From Brasenia schreberi (lineage: Eukaryota > Streptophyta > Magnoliopsida > Nymphaeales > Cabombaceae), in NCBI GenBank assembly GCA_036023115.1, contig JAYKKT010000079.1, forward strand, positions 11,957,501 through 12,021,500: a stretch of 64,000 nucleotides of DNA, written 5' to 3'. The notes beneath the pieces are model-generated. The model had not been told where the DNA came from and made no database searches. It saw only the letters and a list, made by a program, of their open reading frames with translations. Shown here in pieces: positions 11,111 to 21,164 of this stretch. A program made the translations under genes and the position numbers. Positions within the stretch are counted from its first letter, which is position 1; every line of letters starts with the position of its first letter.

Positions 11111-11784
11111 AAATCGCGGGCGAAAACTAGTGGTTTCTAGAAAACAGCTTATGGCAGTGGACCGAAAAGTTCGTTTTGCCTTTATCAGTTTTTGAAAATT
11201 ATGAACTGCCACTAGATAAAATTACCAAAATATCCATATATTTTTGGGTAAAAATATTATTTTACCCTTATCCAAGAGAAAAGTCATTTTTTTCCTCTAA
11301 CAGTTTATGAAAATTACAAAAACCAGGATATTGATTTACTTTACTGCTCTTCCCAATTAAATTTATTACAATATTGTCATTTTGTCAAAAGACAAATTTG
11401 TTCATGTCCTTTTGAGAAAATGACAAATTCGGATTGAGGGACAAAATTACGAATTTACTCTCCATTAGTGACGAATTTTCAGAAATACCAAACACTAATT
11501 TTACTATTTTTTTCTTAGTCTTTCTAGAAAATTACAAAATCGAACAAATAGATAAAATTCTTGTTTTACCCCTAGTGTTTTGGAAAATTAACAAAGGTAG
11601 GAATTGTTTGGAAAAAATTATGGATTTATCCCAGCTTATTTTTATATTAAGAATGAGTTATTTTCAGTTCATTCTTATGATATTTTGTATTGTGCTAATT
11701 AAATTTATGTTATTTATGTTTTGTTGCTTGATAAAAGTTTTCTTTTTATATTGTCTAATTGTTATAATTGCCAAATACATAAAA

Positions 11785-12570
11785 ATGAATTCTAGAATAT
11801 GTGTGTCGGAACTAGAAAAGACAGAAAAGCTAAATGATCTAAACTTTCAAACATGAAAGAAAATGATACCACTAGCTCTAACACTTGAAGGTGTACAATA
11901 TATCATAAAGAAAACTGTGTATCCACCACCACCAGACGCAATAGAACAATAAATAGAAATGTATAAAACATTTGTTAAAGACAACACAATAGTAAGAACC
12001 ATCATGTTAACCTACATGGAGGATAACTTGATCAGGGTCTTCGAAGAATTTAAGACTGTAAAAGAGATATTTGATTCTATAATAGCCAAATACGATATAA
12101 TTGTCAAGTTGTATGTCTAGTTGTTACAACAAAAATATAATTCTTTTAAAATAAAAGAAGGGGATAATGTAGTAAAACATGTAAACTATATGTTGGTAAT
12201 GACAATAGACCTAGTTGTAGCAAAATCAGTTATCCTAGAATCGATGAAGATATCTACAATACCAAACAGTCTTCTCTCGCCATAGAACATGGTCACCACT
12301 GCCCTTAAGGTTGGAGCAAAAATCAACCTTTCATAATTGCCCTTGAAACTAGCATTTGAGTAAAAATATATGAGTAAAAAGAAAAAAGAAAAATTGTTAG
12401 TAGTATAAGATGAGATAGTGTGTAGCTCCAAATCCAATCAAAGGAAAAATAAACCAAACAAAAAGTTTGACAAAAATAACAAAAAGGGCGATTAATCTCA
12501 AGAAACTAGTTCTCGAGTTAAGTGTTTCAGCTGTAGAAAGATGGGATACTAAAAGGGGATTGCCACAACA
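11785..12570 (+). pseudogene. copia gag (U1)
   Basis: Gag packages the element RNA into virus-like particles in the cytoplasm. It starts at ATG 11785 with a copia gag opening (EKLNDLNF, then LTLEGV in the next block) and ends with a CCHC zinc knuckle-like CFSCRKMGY near 12520. A TGA at 11854-11856 replaces the tryptophan codon still present in U2 (45919-45921), so this stop is private to U1. Further stops near 11952 and 12118 are shared with U2. Confidence 0.75.
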
Positions 12571-12639
12571 AAAAGAATGGAAGAAACAACCTACAACGCG
12601 GATAATTAAAGAAGCAGGACATAATCTGCGTGATATCGG

Positions 12640-13900
12640 AATGTCTATACATAGACTGCCCGATGATTGGTTGGCGGATTGATTATAGAGCGACTAAACA
12701 CTTCTCAAAGACCAAGGAAGGGGCAATGGATCTAAAAGAGTATAAATTAGGAGAATATCAAGTGTATATGGGAAATAATACGCACTTAGATATTCTAGGT
12801 ACTGGGCCCGGGTCCTTTAGAATATTTGTATAAGGTATAACAGTTGTATTGACTGATGTATTAATTATACCATCTATAAGGCACAATCTGGTTTTAGTTC
12901 CATCCTTAGTAAAGAAAGGTTTTAAGGATAGGTTTGTTCATATCAAGGTAACAGTCGAAAAACATGAGAGAATATTTTTCTCTAGAGAATTTGATATAGA
13001 ACATGAACTGTTCAAATTGAAAGTTAATGAGAATTAAAATTCTTCTACTTATATTTATTGTGCCTTTAATATTGATGTGAATGTATGGCATAAATGCCTT
13101 AGGCATATAAGTCATGAAAAATTGAGAAAATTATCTAACTTTGAATTATTGTCGAGATTTGAGAAAAATACCTTCAAAAAGTATAAAGCTTGTATAGTAG
13201 AAAAAATGACAAGAAAAGTTTTTTCCAAAGAGACAACAAGGGCAACAACTTTGTTAGAGGTCATTCATATGGATTTATGTGGACCCTTCACAATAACGTC
13301 ATATCGCGAAAAGGTTTATTTTATAACCGTTATCAATGATTACTTGAGATATACATATTTATATCTTTTAGCATATAAATTTGAGACACTTGAAGCTTTT
13401 AAACAATATAAGCAAGAAGTTTAAAATCAATTGAAGCATTCAATCAAAGTCTTAACATCATATAGAGGTGGTGAATATATCTCTACAAAATTTATGAAAT
13501 TCTGTAAAGACTTTGGTATCGCAAAGCAAAATACAATGCCTAGAATACCTCAACAGAATGATATAGCTGAAAGATATAACATAACCTTACTAAATATGAC
13601 AAGATTAATGTTAATTGATATCTCTTCACTAAGGATATTTTGAGGAGAAGCAGTAAGTACAACGGTATGCATACTTAATAGAGTATCATATAAGGTTGTA
13701 TTCACTATACCATATGAGATGTAGTTTGGAAGAAAACCCGACCTAGGTCATCTCAGGAGGTGAGAATCTATTGCACATGTAAAGATCCTTGATCAGTCTA
13801 GAGATAAGATAGATAGTAGGTCTTTAAAATGTATATTCATCAAAAATTGAATCCATTAAGAAAACTAGGTTTTGGAATTGACTAATTTGCCAAAAGCAAG
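12640..13900 (+). pseudogene. copia protease and integrase (U1)
   Basis: The protease region is recognisable at about 12660-12830, but the catalytic D-S/T-G is spoiled: the frame reads WRIDYRATKHF. The integrase follows. The zinc-binding part (WHKCLRHISHEKL, then KACIVEK with the second cysteine lost) lies at 13085-13205. The core is HMDLCGPF (first D) at about 13267, SYRGGEY at about 13460, and QQNDIAERYN with the catalytic E at about 13550. A TGA at 13641-13643 is shared with U2. Integrase would insert the cDNA into the host chromosome; this copy cannot be made whole. Confidence 0.78.
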
Positions 13901-14800
13901 GAAAGCCATAAGCTACAAATGGGTTATCAAATAAAATAAAATATTGACGGTTAAATCAAAAAGTTTAAATCAAGGTTGGTTGCAAAGAGTTTTTTGCAAA
14001 AAGAGATGATAGATTACGTTGAGACATATTATCTTGTTGCGAAATTTGCATCCACAAGGATAATCCTCACAATATCTACATATTATGATTTGGGCTTACA
14101 TCAGTTAGATGTAAAAAAAACTTTTCTAAACAGAGATTTAGATGAAATCATATACATGCAGCAACCTGAAGGATATATAGTTGAAAGCCAAGAAGATAAA
14201 GTATATAGGTTGAAAAGATCTCTATATGGCTTGAAACAGTCACCTCACCAATGATATTTGACTTTTCAAAATATCATTATAGAACTTGGGTTTGTGGCTA
14301 ATGAGCTTGGTCACTGTGTATATGTCTTGAACAATGGGAGCCACTTTGTCATCTTATCGTTATATGTAGATGATATATTGTTGACTCAGAATGACAATAA
14401 GATGATTGTCAAAATCAAGTCATGGTTAAACTCAAGGTTTAAAATGAAGGATATGGTGGAAGCATCCTATATCTTGGGTATAAACATCTCTCGAGATAGA
14501 GTATCCTAAATAAGTTCAAAATGGGTGAATGCAAGTCTGTTATTACACTCGTTGCAAAAGGAGTCAAACTAAGTAAGGCTGATTGTCCTAGTGAAGGAGA
14601 CGATAAGTCTAACATTCCTTATGCACAAGCTATAGGTAGCTTGATGTATGTTACGTTGTGTACAAGACTTGATATCAGCTTTGTTGTTTGCATTGTGAGT
14701 AGATATCAAAGTAATATTCGATGGCAACATTGGATAGTTATAAAAAGGATTTTAAGATATCTGAAAGCTGAAAATATGTTTTCAAAAAGATGAATTGAAA
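13870..14800 (+). pseudogene. copia reverse transcriptase (U1)
   Basis: Motifs in order: KWVIK near 13920, LHQLDVKKTFLNRDL at about 14097, QQPEGY at about 14160, SLYGLKQSP at about 14220, then YVDDILL (the catalytic YxDD box) at about 14364. A TGA at 14252-14254, in place of tryptophan after SLYGLKQSP, is shared with U2. A private 43 bp deletion near 14500 removes the segment found at about 48555-48597 in U2. RT copies element RNA into DNA; this one is inactive. Confidence 0.82.
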
Positions 14801-14810
14801 GTGGTAGGAT

Positions 14811-15271
14811 ACTCATATGCTGACTTTTCTGTGAACAAAGATGACAACAAATCAACCTCGAGACAAATATTCTTATTTGGAGGTGGTGTTATTTTTTGGG
14901 TATGTAAGAAAAAAGGTTGTGTAGTATTCTATACACAAGAAGCTAAGTATGTGGCTTGCTATATAGCTGCGAAGAGTGTCATTTGGATAAGCTGCTTCAT
15001 ATGAGATTTGAAGTTGGAGATAACCGACAAGCCAATTGTGATTTACTGTGACAACAATGCAGCAATTACTCTTATCAAGAGTGAAGCTGGCAACTCTAAC
15101 AATAAGCATGTAACGGTTAAATACCACTATGTTCATGATATGGTTATGAAAAAGGAAATATCCATCTCATACATGCCATCTCATGATATGTTGGCAAACC
15201 CCTTCACTAAAGGCATAGCAGAGGATCTTTGCTCAAAACATGTTGCAAACATGGGTTTGAGATATGTTTGA
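14811..15271 (+). pseudogene. copia RNase H domain (U1)
   Basis: Readable blocks are GYSYADFSVNKDDNKSTS at 14803-14856, a degenerate S/T-EAEY box (TQEAKYVACY) at about 14932, VIYCDNNAAITLIKS at about 15038-15082, KYHYVHDMV at about 15118 and MPSHDMLANPFTKG at about 15172, ending in TGA at 15269-15271. This is the expected copia C-terminus. The domain would degrade the RNA strand of the RNA-DNA hybrid. A TGA at 15002-15004 interrupts it; in U2 the matching codon is CGA. Confidence 0.8.
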
Positions 15272-15349
15272 TTATTGTGTAGGTAAAAAACCACAACGAA
15301 TGATGATTGCAATAACAATAATAAAACGACATTATTAGGAAAACCTCGT

Positions 15350-15876
15350 AAAAGTGAGAGGAAAACCAGTACGCCACTTTACTTGGCTCGAATGGCTAAG
15401 CAGGAGATGTAAGAAAACATATGACCATTCTCAGCAACTTCAGCATAAAAATGTCAAGACTGACCACCTAGTCGTTACTTGTGAAAGGGATGTGGGAAAG
15501 GATGACTGTAACGACTATCAAAGGCCGAAACCGTTGGACTATTTTCTGAGCTTATCCGTAATCATCCGGATAAGGGGTTCAAGGAAAGAAAAGCCTAGTA
15601 AAAAATCCAGGAAAAAATAGGAGCAGGCACTGCTCTATAAATAGAGACCAGCGCACGCATACAGACACACACAAATATAGTGAAATATATAGAGAATCAC
15701 TGAGAAACGGAGCATTTCTCGCAAACAAAACCTATTGAGAGGAAATCTAAAATATACAAATACTCATACCTCTTTGAAGATTCATTGTTGCTGTGTACCT
15801 TAGCAAAGGAATAGATGATACCGAAGGGTCCACTGAAAGCAAGGATCTGTCGAAGGATCGTCGGATTCCCCAAACA
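15350..15876 (+). repeat. Copia 3' LTR (U1)
   Basis: It pairs with the 5' LTR, with TATA box CTATAAATAG at about 15632. It ends at about 15876 (CCAAACA). By eye roughly one base in five differs from the 5' LTR, which indicates an old insertion. Its left border is not sharp. Confidence 0.7.
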
Positions 15877-16540
15877 AATCCGATCAAGTTTTCCGAAAGG
15901 CGGAATGGGAACGAATAGGGAGGCTCTTTGGTTTCAGTTACGTTTTGAGAGAGGTGTTCTGATTTTGAAGTCGGTTTAGTTACTATTTAAACTGATGAAC
16001 CGATTTTAATGGGCTCATTCTATTAGTAGGGCTCTATTTCTTATTCCATTCGTAGAGCTTTAATGCTTCTGTTTTATGTCCAAGTGAGTTTGTACGTGTT
16101 TTACTTTTGTTATAAAACCACGTTAAGCTTCATCAAGAGTTAGAATGTGATGATAGTATGAGCATGGCTGGGGTGAGCCTCTTCATGTTGATTCAAGAGA
16201 ACAAACATATATATAGTAAGCACCTCTGTTGCTTAAAGGAACATATGAATATTTTACGTAGTCTCCGCTCCTCCCGGATAAAAATCGTGACACTCAGCCC
16301 CAGGTGTCATCGAACAAAAGTGGATAATGTACGTCATTGTCTTATAATCACTGAGCCAAATGCGATGTGTTCAATCAATGTCTCTGAGCTAGCGTCGGTG
16401 TGGAGGATAACGGATGGTGCTAAATATTTCCCATTGCTTCTGCAAAAAGTCAGGCTAAATAGTTGAGTCCCACTGAGATTTGAGAAAATAGAAGAGCGCA
16501 TAATGTAGGTTGTTTTGAGTTATATTGTAGGTTACAGGCC
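15877..16540. other. U1 spacer with a private deletion at 16004-16009
   Basis: No gene recognised. U1 reads CGATTTT then AATGGGCTC at 16001-16015; U2 has 732 extra bases at that point (49981-50712). There is only a 2-4 bp overlap of TT/AA at the joint and no target-site duplication, so a deletion in U1 is more likely than an insertion in U2. The open frame at 16158-16466 is shortened in U2 and is probably chance. Confidence 0.5.
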
Positions 16541-16542
16541 CT

Positions 16543-17050
16543 GTGAAGAATATCTCTTTTTGCATGGGTGTCTTCATATCTTCAGCACACAGCTCCTTTG
16601 TGCATAAACTTGTTTCTCAAACCAACTTTAAAAGTTTCTTCCGTTCAAAGTGGATGATATCACTGAAACAATCCTTTTCCGACAAGTGGAGTCATGGATT
16701 CATAACCGCAGTGTATTTTAGGGATGGCTTCCAATGATCAGAATGGGCATTAATGATTTATGTTGCCTTTTCTGTGTCAACCTTGGCAGGTACTCACATC
16801 TGCTGATTTCGGAGTTCTCAGACTCGGTGCCTACATTTCCACCTGATGATTTGCGTCAGTTTATGGTAGATCCGCATGCTCTGCACGTTGCAAACAATGG
16901 TGAACGTGCTCATGCTGCTGATGGGGGAGCAGCTCCTCGCGAGATCTTGAACCGTAATCCCGTAATTGTTTTCTTGGAATCAATGCTTCCATGGGTTACT
17001 TATGATCATGTTGGTGACGGTCCTCGTGACGAAAAAAACCAAGATTGAGT
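16543..17050 (+). pseudogene. Candidate exon(s) of an unidentified plant gene (U1)
   Basis: The stretch 16787-17048 has a coding look: a pyrimidine-rich tract ending in CAG at about 16786-16788, then YSHLLISEFSDSVPTFPPDDLRQFM, a glycine/alanine-rich part (ANNGERAHAADGGAAPRE) and ESMLPWVTYDHVGDGP. It ends in TGA at 17046-17048. GC is higher than in the flanks and the frame is kept in U2 (51438-51752). The upstream stretch 16543-16737 (SSFVHKLVSQTNFK...) is another frame and may be an earlier exon or nothing. I cannot name the family with confidence. A C-terminal exon of a multi-pass membrane protein of the membralin type is one idea, from the proline-rich tail, and is a guess. Confidence 0.35.
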
Positions 17051-18600
17051 TTAAATGGTCTTATGAATACATGCGCCTTAATGATGACAGCGCGAGTTAT
17101 ATGTTTGTATATGAAGTTGAAAATTTTCTTTATTTGGGATTTCCACTAAAATGAGTGGATCTTTGAAGAAAAACTAGATAATCATGGTGCATGGATTTGG
17201 AACCCGACACCCGCATCTGGGATAATGTACACTTCATGCTTTTACATCTGCCACTGCATGGAATGTTGTGGACTAACATTTTCATTAGCACAAAGTACAG
17301 TAACTGTTGCATATTTGCTTCGTAATTGAGTAGCATGAGTTCTACATCTCTTTGCTTTGATGAGACGTCTTGCTGCCATTTTGAGGCAGAAGAATATGAC
17401 CAGCGCCCGGTTCTCCGCTAAGACTGCAATCTGCACACCGAGGTTGCTACTGATGACGTTTAGGGCATGCAAACACTCAGAAAATAGAAGGCATAAAAGT
17501 TGAAAGAAAGCACCATATATGTACTAATCATTAAGGTGCATGACTGCCAATTTACAACTTAGCTTGGTCGAACTAGGGATATTTATTGGGTGGGGTAGCT
17601 CTGAGACGAGGTTCAAGAACCCCGTCCTTGTCCCTGTTGAAGAACCCATCTCCCATATGCGTTCCTGTCATGGTGACCAAAAAGCTTCCAGTCCCTGACC
17701 ATTCATCCCCCGTGGGTTCGTGTGAGGACCCGTTCCCACGAAGCAAGAGGGAGAGGAGAATCATAAAGAGGGTGAAGAGAAGGGGGAGAAGGGAACAAAG
17801 AAATGATCAAACGCCCTTATTTCAGGAACTCCAAAGATCGATGAGATAATTGGACGCCTACCAAGTAAAAGGGAAAAGACTGAATCTTGAATCGAGACAC
17901 AGGATTTGGCCGAAAACGAAAATAAAAATCGTACTACTTAACCGACCAAGTTATCAAACTTGAAACGCATCAAGCAAAAGGGAAAGACTGAATCTTGAAC
18001 CAAAACAGGCCACTGAGAACAAAAAGAAAATCAAAACACTTCACTGAACCAACTAACCTATCAATTAAATAAAGGAGGGAAAGATACTTGTAAGCAGACA
18101 AGAATGTCGGGGAGTGAAATGAACACTGCGAAGCAGACGAGTCAAAAGACGACTTCCCATGCCATGGAATAGATCCGGAGCTAGAAATCGTAGATATCTA
18201 ACATTCCTTTCAGCAATAGATTTCGAAAACATGGAGAATCAACGAGAAACGGAATAAGCTCTCTCTCTCTCTCTCTCTTTAGTTGTGTGTGTATATTTGA
18301 GTAAGAGAGAGGCAAGTGAAAGAGGAAAACAAAGGGCGATTAGCCTTACGGCTTTTGGGTTCATAAATTTCTTGTAGAATATATTTATTGGGAATTTTAC
18401 CTACACCAAATAAGGGTAATGGTAGTGAAGAACCGGGGTCCGGTTCGCGGGGCGGGAACCTATTGGCACCATCGATGTAGGGGATTTCCCACCTCCCCTT
18501 GTCCCCATTTCTCCCTCTAAATCTGCCTCATTCCTGGCTGGGCACCATGGTGAGCAGGGGATCCCTGCCCCATTCAGTTTTCTAGCATACAGAAGAAGAA
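17051..18600. other. U1 unassigned segment with (CT)n microsatellite
   Basis: Open frames near 17573-17849 on both strands are kept in U2, but the base composition (CCCCGTCCTTGTCCC and similar GC-rich runs, echoed at 18430-18560) fits a transposon-derived piece better than a gene. A (CT)n tract at about 18257-18279 has roughly 11 units here and about 20 in U2 (52968-53004), a length change since the duplication. Confidence 0.35.
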
Positions 18601-18879
18601 AAACACTAAAAGGAAAAGAAGAAAATGAGTAGTTTTAGAGTTAGTTCTGCATCCATTTGTCTAGTACGTACAATTTATAGATCCATGTTTGTTTATCGCA
18701 GTGGGGTTCCTTTTTTGGTCACAGTGGGGACACAAAGCCAGGTATGCACGCCCCAGGCATTCAACTCGTCCTTAAAAGTGGAGCCTACTAGCCAGGTGAG
18801 CTATCGGTCAGAGTGCTATGTTTAACGTAATGTTACCACGATGACGGTGTTAAATAACTTCTTGCTTGCTTTTCTTGTT
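18601..18879. other. U1 spacer, nothing recognised
   Basis: The frame at 18625-18825 is broken in U2 by small indels and a changed insert near 53440, so it is not supported as a gene. Confidence 0.3.
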
Positions 18880-19170
18880 TACTACGTAGGTGCAATCAAA
18901 GGCAAAATCAACCTTAATTAGCTCATGATAACGCAACCTTGTTCATTAGCGAACTAAGTAAAGTTTCAAGCACAGTACCTTTTTCGCTTGACAACTTATT
19001 AATATCCAGCTTGTCTCACTCTAATTAGCTTATAAGTTGTTCTATGAGTAAGGAAACAATGAATAAATTTGGTTTGCTGCATTGTTTAGTAAAACGATTC
19101 AAGTTGTCAATCATGCTACAAATATATCATGTGAACGGCGCAATCAGATATGCTTCTGCTGCTTCAAGAT
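18880..19170 (+). repeat. Orphan copy of the PG upstream flank (U1)
   Basis: It aligns with 20510-21000, the flank immediately upstream of the PG gene: ACCAATGGCAAAATCAAACTTAATTAGC-type sequence, AGAGTACCTTTT, GAGTAAGGAAA, TTTGCTGCATTGTTTAGT, AATATATCATGTGAA and ATGCTTCTGCT(G/T)CTT occur in the same order in both. No PG exon follows it. It therefore looks like the promoter-side remnant of a former tandem PG copy whose coding part is gone. The U2 partner is at about 53615-53900. Confidence 0.6.
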
Positions 19171-20030
19171 AGAATAAAGTAAAGTATCGATACACAACCC
19201 ATATTGTAAAAGTTCAATGGTAGTATCGATACGTATTGATATGTATTATAATATTTTAACAGGACTTATCAATTAAAAAGAGTTAATAGTGCAGGTATGA
19301 TGCAGTACAATATACTTCATATATACTATAAGTATGATACATCTTCATATTGTATGATCCAGTACCGTTCGTTCGATTAGAATCCTATCGTGTTGACAAA
19401 TGTATACATGTATATATATCCACAAATATATGTGTTTATCCACGGTTAGCTTCGAGAAAAAAAGAGGAGAGAGAGTCACCGCACAAACGGAAACTGTGCA
19501 GTAAAAATCATATATAAGGAAGCTCATATAAATATTGACCAATCATTAATTTCCCGTTGAAGTATTGACCAATAAAAGTCAAATCAGCTTCAAGGGGCAT
19601 CTTTATCCAGTAGCTGTTCAACAACTTTAGTGATCCACTTTTGCCTGGCAGGGCTCCCAGACTTACGTGTTGTAGACCGCAAGTTCAATTGAATTGACTA
19701 GAGCAATTTAGGTCAATTGAATCGACTACAAATTGAGTTGCTAATAGATAATCAAGTTGACAGGACTGCTTTGCTAAATATATGCATGAAACTTATTCTA
19801 ACCTTGAAATATGACATGAGATATGGCGAGAAAATTAACTAGTACAATATGAATGTCATTGGATGGTAACCTAATATTATGGAGTTGTAAATACCGCACT
19901 CATCCTTATTCAAATAAACTTAAAATCCCTATTATTAGATTTTAGATTTGAATTTAAAAGGTAAAAAATTATTGTTATATTTTGTGTACTTTGTATTTGC
20001 ATTAAATACTTTTTGTTTTATCTTATCTCA
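19171..20030. other. U1 spacer, nothing recognised
   Basis: AT-rich, closely matched in U2. The minus-strand frame at 19345-19542 is a chance frame. Confidence 0.3.
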
Positions 20031-20033
20031 ATA

Positions 20034-20195
20034 ATCGAATAGTTGATATGATAGAGTGGATTTGAACATGGATAAGATATGCGCATAGACTATGCTCCCT
20101 CTATGTATATATAAATCGAATGGTTGAGACGATAAACTGGATTTATACATGAATGAGTTATGTGCATAGACTATGTTATCTCTCTATATATAAAG
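20034..20195. repeat. 81 bp tandem duplication (U1)
   Basis: ATCGAATAGTTGATATGATA... at 20034 is repeated with changes from 20115 (ATCGAATGGTTGAGACGATA...). Both copies carry GGATTT, ATAGACTATG and a TATATATAA end. The second copy places a TATATATAAAG box about 90 bp before the small frame at 20273. The same repeat is in U2 at about 54758-54915. Confidence 0.65.
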
Positions 20196-20272
20196 GGAGA
20201 TTAGGCTGGAAAATTCGATCCCCTATTTTCCTAAAGAACCGTTTTAGCCTGGTGTGCTTGATCTTGAAGGCC

Positions 20273-20413
20273 ATGGCGGCCGTCGGCCTTGCTAGCATTC
20301 CCCCAGTCCTCACAGCCCCATTTTTCCTCGGCCTAAAAGGGTTGGGTCTGGCTGAGCTAAGCTGCCCCCAAAATACTGCAGCTCCAGTTCCAGAAGCATG
20401 CCTGGCATCATAG
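20273..20413 (+). CDS. Small ORF of 46 codons, hypothetical (U1)
   Basis: The frame starts at an ATG in strong plant context (GGCCATGGCG), is GC-rich compared with its surroundings, and encodes a hydrophobic, alanine/leucine/proline-rich peptide (MAAVGLASIPPVLTAPFFLG...) ending in CPQNTAAPVPEACLAS. A TATA-like box lies about 90 bp upstream. It is identical in U2 (54994-55134), but the nearly perfect match extends some 280 bp beyond the stop, so identity alone is not proof of coding constraint. I do not recognise a family. It could be a real small peptide gene, a first exon, or chance. Confidence 0.3.
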   Translation: MAAVGLASIPPVLTAPFFLGLKGLGLAELSCPQNTAAPVPEACLAS

Positions 20414-20509
20414 CTCTAGTCCCTTCAAAATTGCCTAGTGATGTTAACCATCAAACGCCGACTTCTCTTTCTATTAATGAACGACTTTATCAGATTACGT
20501 TTTTAATCG

Positions 20510-21164
20510 TACAACATTAAAATTTTCTTCTACAACCAATGGCAAAATCAAACTTAATTAGCCCATGAGAACCCAACTTTGTTTCAAACAGAGTACCTTT
20601 TCGGAATGATCCAGCTGCTCCCACTGCCCGTGCACGGCAGGTGACCCCATTCTGCTTAGTTTATCAGTTGTTTTACGAGTAAGGAAATATAGATGAATAA
20701 CATATGGATCAAGAACATCTTTCATTGTAAGCAGATTCCTCTTATGTAAGATCTCGATTTGCTGCATTGTTTAGTTAATGTAGTTACAATCAAGACTATA
20801 AAATGGAGTCTAAATTCTATTTGGATTTTGTAATAGATTATCTAACTTAAATGTTCAACGTAGAATTTACGCTGGAAAACAACACTGCTTGTCAATTCCA
20901 CATCAAACAAGTTTTGTTTGTTTTGGACCCATGACTAATATATCATGTGAAAGACAACTACTTACATGCGATCAGGTATGCTTCTGCTTCTTTGGTGTGT
21001 ATATATAGATGTGTTAGGGATCATTCCCAATCCACCAACATCACAGCCTTTACAAAGGATATAGATCGAAACGATCAAGTCTTTCATCATTACTGCACCC
21101 TAAACTAAATCTTCCATCCCCATTCAGTTAGCCAGGAAAATAGATACAATATATCCTCCTTGTC
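20510..21164 (+). promoter_or_regulatory. PG promoter and 5' UTR (U1)
   Basis: TATATATAGA at 21000-21009 lies about 155 bp before the start codon at 21165 and is the best TATA box. The sequence is nearly the same in U2 (TATA at 55721-55730). Parts of this flank occur four more times in the window without a complete gene behind them. Confidence 0.6.

Larger units (their letters stand above)
10145..15876 (+). mobile_element. Ty1/copia LTR retrotransposon, full-length but inactive (U1 copy)
   Basis: The element has a 5' LTR ending at about 10690, a tRNA-iMet-type primer binding site (TGGTATATGGGC at 10693-10704), a non-coding leader with minisatellite, gag from 11785, then protease, integrase, RT and RNase H in copia order, and a 3' LTR ending at about 15876. 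Integrase before RT is diagnostic for copia. The polyprotein is broken by many stops. The linker between integrase and RT is largely missing: sequence matching the copia integrase end (KCIFIKN at about 13835) is followed within 60 bp by the RT entry (LPKARKAI...KWVIK at about 13890). That loss is shared with the U2 copy and so predates the duplication. The two LTRs differ from one another far more than U1 differs from U2, so insertion is much older than duplication. The 5' end of the LTR is uncertain by tens of bases. Confidence 0.88.

Noticed and set aside
17586..17849. Plus-strand frame with many basic residues, kept in both units
   Set aside because: The opposite strand is open too, the composition is low-complexity and GC-skewed, and nothing matches a known domain; more likely transposon-derived.
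18780..18820. Possible tRNA (words resembling an A box, GGTGAGCTATCGGTCAGAG)
   Set aside because: No cloverleaf could be drawn, there is no B box at the right distance and no acceptor stem.
20558..20767. Minus-strand frame of 69 codons identical in U1 and U2 (partner 55279-55488)
   Set aside because: It overlaps the PG upstream flank, and its identity only mirrors the generally high identity of the units there. No start context or family match.
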